In this document: positions 40,228-41,792 of the stretch, one piece after another
Layout of the letters: every line of letters starts with the position of its first letter
Numbering within the stretch: the first letter of the stretch is position 1
Assembly (NCBI GenBank): GCA_964368305.1
Contig: CAYJAB010000011.1
Span: forward strand, 1 to 41,792
DNA: 41,792 nucleotides
Reading direction: 5' to 3'
Source: CAYJAB01 sp964368305
GTDB taxonomy: Bacteria; Bacillota_I; Bacilli_A; Erysipelotrichales; Erysipelotrichaceae
The notes under the pieces: generated by a model
The model's database searches: none
Seen by the model: the letters and a program-made list of their open reading frames with translations, nothing else
What the model was told of the DNA's origin: nothing
Made by a program: the position numbers and the translations under genes

Positions 40228-41792
40228 ATGACAGCACAACTTATGGTAAGAAGTTGCTATAGTTTATTAGATGGTACAATGTCTATTAAAACAATAGTAC
40301 AACAAGCGAAGTCAAACGGATATTCTGCTGTAGCATTAACGGATTTTAATGTTCTTTTTGGCATGATGGAATTTTATAAAGAGTGTAAAAAACAGAATAT
40401 AAAACCTATATTTGGTATTGAACTTTCTGTAAAAATACAAGAAGAGATATATTCGACGTTAGTGTATGCTAAAAATTATGAAGGTTATAAAGAAATAATA
40501 ACATTATCCTCTATTTATAATATCGATAAAAAAGAGGTGAGTTTAGAAGATCTTAGCCTAAATACAAAAGAGTGTATATGCGTTATATATGGGGAGGGTG
40601 GTCCATTTGAACCGCTTCTTTTAAAAGAAGATTCTCAAGGAATTTTTGATTTGTGTGAATTGTTGAAAGAAAAACTTATTCATTTTTATGTGGGTCTATC
40701 TGAAAATAATTCTGATTTTTGGAAACAACAAAATCAATTGTTAAAAAAACAGGTGCATGCGCATCAAATTAAAACAGTTGCTCTAGATAAAGTGTATTAC
40801 AATGATAAAGAAGATTATAAGATTCAAAAGCTTATGCTAGCCATTCAAAAAGGGTATGTTGTAGATGATAGAAGATTAACTGTAATTAAAGAACGTCATT
40901 TCAAGCAGTATAGTGTATTAAAAACACTATATGATCAAGATGATTTGGATAACATAACAGAAATTTGTGATCTTTGTAATATAGAATTCAGTTTTGATAA
41001 GGCAAGCTTACCAAAATTTAAAACAAATACTGAGCTTACAAGTAAAGAGTATTTAAATGAGCTATGTAAAATGGGATTAAAGAAAAGATTTAATCAATGC
41101 GAGGTTCCACACATATATATAGAACGGTTAAAATATGAACTTGATATGATATGTCAAATGAATTATGAAGATTATTTTTTAATTGTATGGGATTTTATTC
41201 GTTTTTCTCGAAAAAATAATATATATGTTGGGCCAGGAAGAGGAAGTAGTGCTGGTTCTTTAGTAGCGTATGTATTAGGAATTGTACATGTTGATCCGAT
41301 AAAATATAACTTATTGTTTGAGCGTTTTTTAAATCCTGAACGTGTAAGTATGCCAGATATTGATATCGATTTTCCAGATAATAGACGTTANNNNNNNNNN
41401 TGATTGATTTTGTTTTTCAAACCTATGGAGCGAATCATGTTGCACATATATCTAGTTTCGGTACATTTGGAGCAAAACAGGCAATAAGAGATGTGGGTAG
41501 AGTTTTAAATATTCCAATACGAGAAGTGGATATGATTTCAAAGTCAATTCCTTTTGTGCAAAATATTACTTTAATGGCTGCGTTTAATGAATCTTCAAGA
41601 TTTAAGAAAATTATTTTAGCAGATAAAAGATTTGAACAATTATTTCAGTATGCATTGAAAATTGAAGGTCTTCCTAGGCATATTTCAACGCATGCAGCTG
41701 GAATTGTAATGTCACATAAACCATTAGATAATGTGGTTCCTCTCATACAAATTGAACAGGATATGAGCAGTACACAATATACTATGGAACAT
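40228..41792 (+). CDS. dnaE: DNA polymerase III alpha subunit DnaE, 3' incomplete, N-gap
   Basis: DnaE is a replicative polymerase; in Bacillota it extends primers for PolC. Residues about 1-200 are the PHP domain, but its metal site is degenerate (VRSCYSLLDG and TDFN in place of HxHSxYSLLDG and TDHG), as in other Gram-positive DnaE1. The polymerase catalytic motif PDIDIDFPD lies near residue 376, followed by NRR. A block of ten N then breaks the gene. After the gap the frame resumes with IDFVFQTYGANHVAHISSFGTFGAKQAIRDVGRVL and GLPRHISTHAAGIVMS. It continues to the window end without a stop. Confidence 0.93.
41391..41400. other. Assembly gap (10 N) inside dnaE
   Basis: Ten N interrupt dnaE. 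The coding frame before the gap has codons starting at positions 1 mod 3 and after the gap at 0 mod 3. The block is therefore a placeholder and the true missing length must be 2 modulo 3. Confidence 0.9.

Noticed and set aside
1..41792. tRNA or rRNA genes, prophage or insertion sequences
   Set aside because: I found no cloverleaf or rRNA core sequences and no transposase, integrase or structural phage genes.

Overview
The window is compact, AT-rich (roughly 30% G+C by eye) bacterial chromosome. It reads as Bacillota of the Erysipelotrichia or Mollicutes-neighbour type. The evidence is a ComK-like competence factor, a SufC-D-S-U-B operon with SufU, YlxM next to FtsY, a Gram-positive DnaE with a degenerate PHP site, PrsA-like foldases, and an SMC of only 980 residues, close to Mycoplasma P115. 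TGA is used as a stop codon, so this is not a code-4 mycoplasma. Genus cannot be assigned from the sequence alone. Genes are packed with 1-14 nt overlaps and translational coupling. The right end is an incomplete dnaE interrupted by a block of Ns.

Layout. 1-5.8 kb: housekeeping (RdgB/HAM1 nucleotide sanitation, TrmL, RidA with a cysteine-rich tail, ComK, RmuC, a YitT-type membrane protein) mixed with small membrane proteins. 5.8-12.5 kb: a membrane glycolipid operon (two GT4 glycosyltransferases around a flippase-like UPF0104 protein, the second fused to a complete RecX), followed by YhaM, a CpsB-like PHP phosphatase and a CDF metal exporter. 12.5-15.9 kb, minus strand: HIT protein, DUF362-ferredoxin protein and two PrsA/SurA-like foldases. 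16.0-20.7 kb: the Fe-S assembly operon. 20.9-23.1 kb: MATE exporter and YaaA. 23.2-30.6 kb: a complete ECF transporter (S, fused A-A', T) followed by one SAM hydrolase, with two further SAM hydrolases divergently arranged downstream. 30.7-38.8 kb: smc-ftsY-ylxM and ackA-nrnA-unknown membrane protein. 38.9-41.8 kb: a sigma factor with its own membrane domain, a GNAT acetyltransferase and dnaE.

The most interesting stretch is 27.2-28.1 kb. Three tandem, homologous, non-coding units each carry a conserved upstream direct repeat (21 bp apart), an extended -10 (TGnTAnTAT), a 5' hairpin, a second helix kept by a compensatory base change, and a separate intrinsic terminator. C-rich unpaired segments (UUCUCC, UCCCCCU, and the terminator loops of units 1 and 2) are complementary to Shine-Dalgarno sequences used in this same window. 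This looks like a multicopy anti-SD regulatory RNA family, analogous in design to LhrC (Listeria) or the csRNAs (Streptococcus) but with a different promoter box. Immediately downstream is a small SOS-like cassette: a LexA/CI-type repressor divergent from a 78-aa protein, with a perfect 19-bp palindrome filling the 17-bp spacer of a consensus-like promoter.

The three SAM hydrolases next to an orphan ECF transporter suggest a local SAM, methionine or adenosine salvage module. This is inferred from neighbourhood only.
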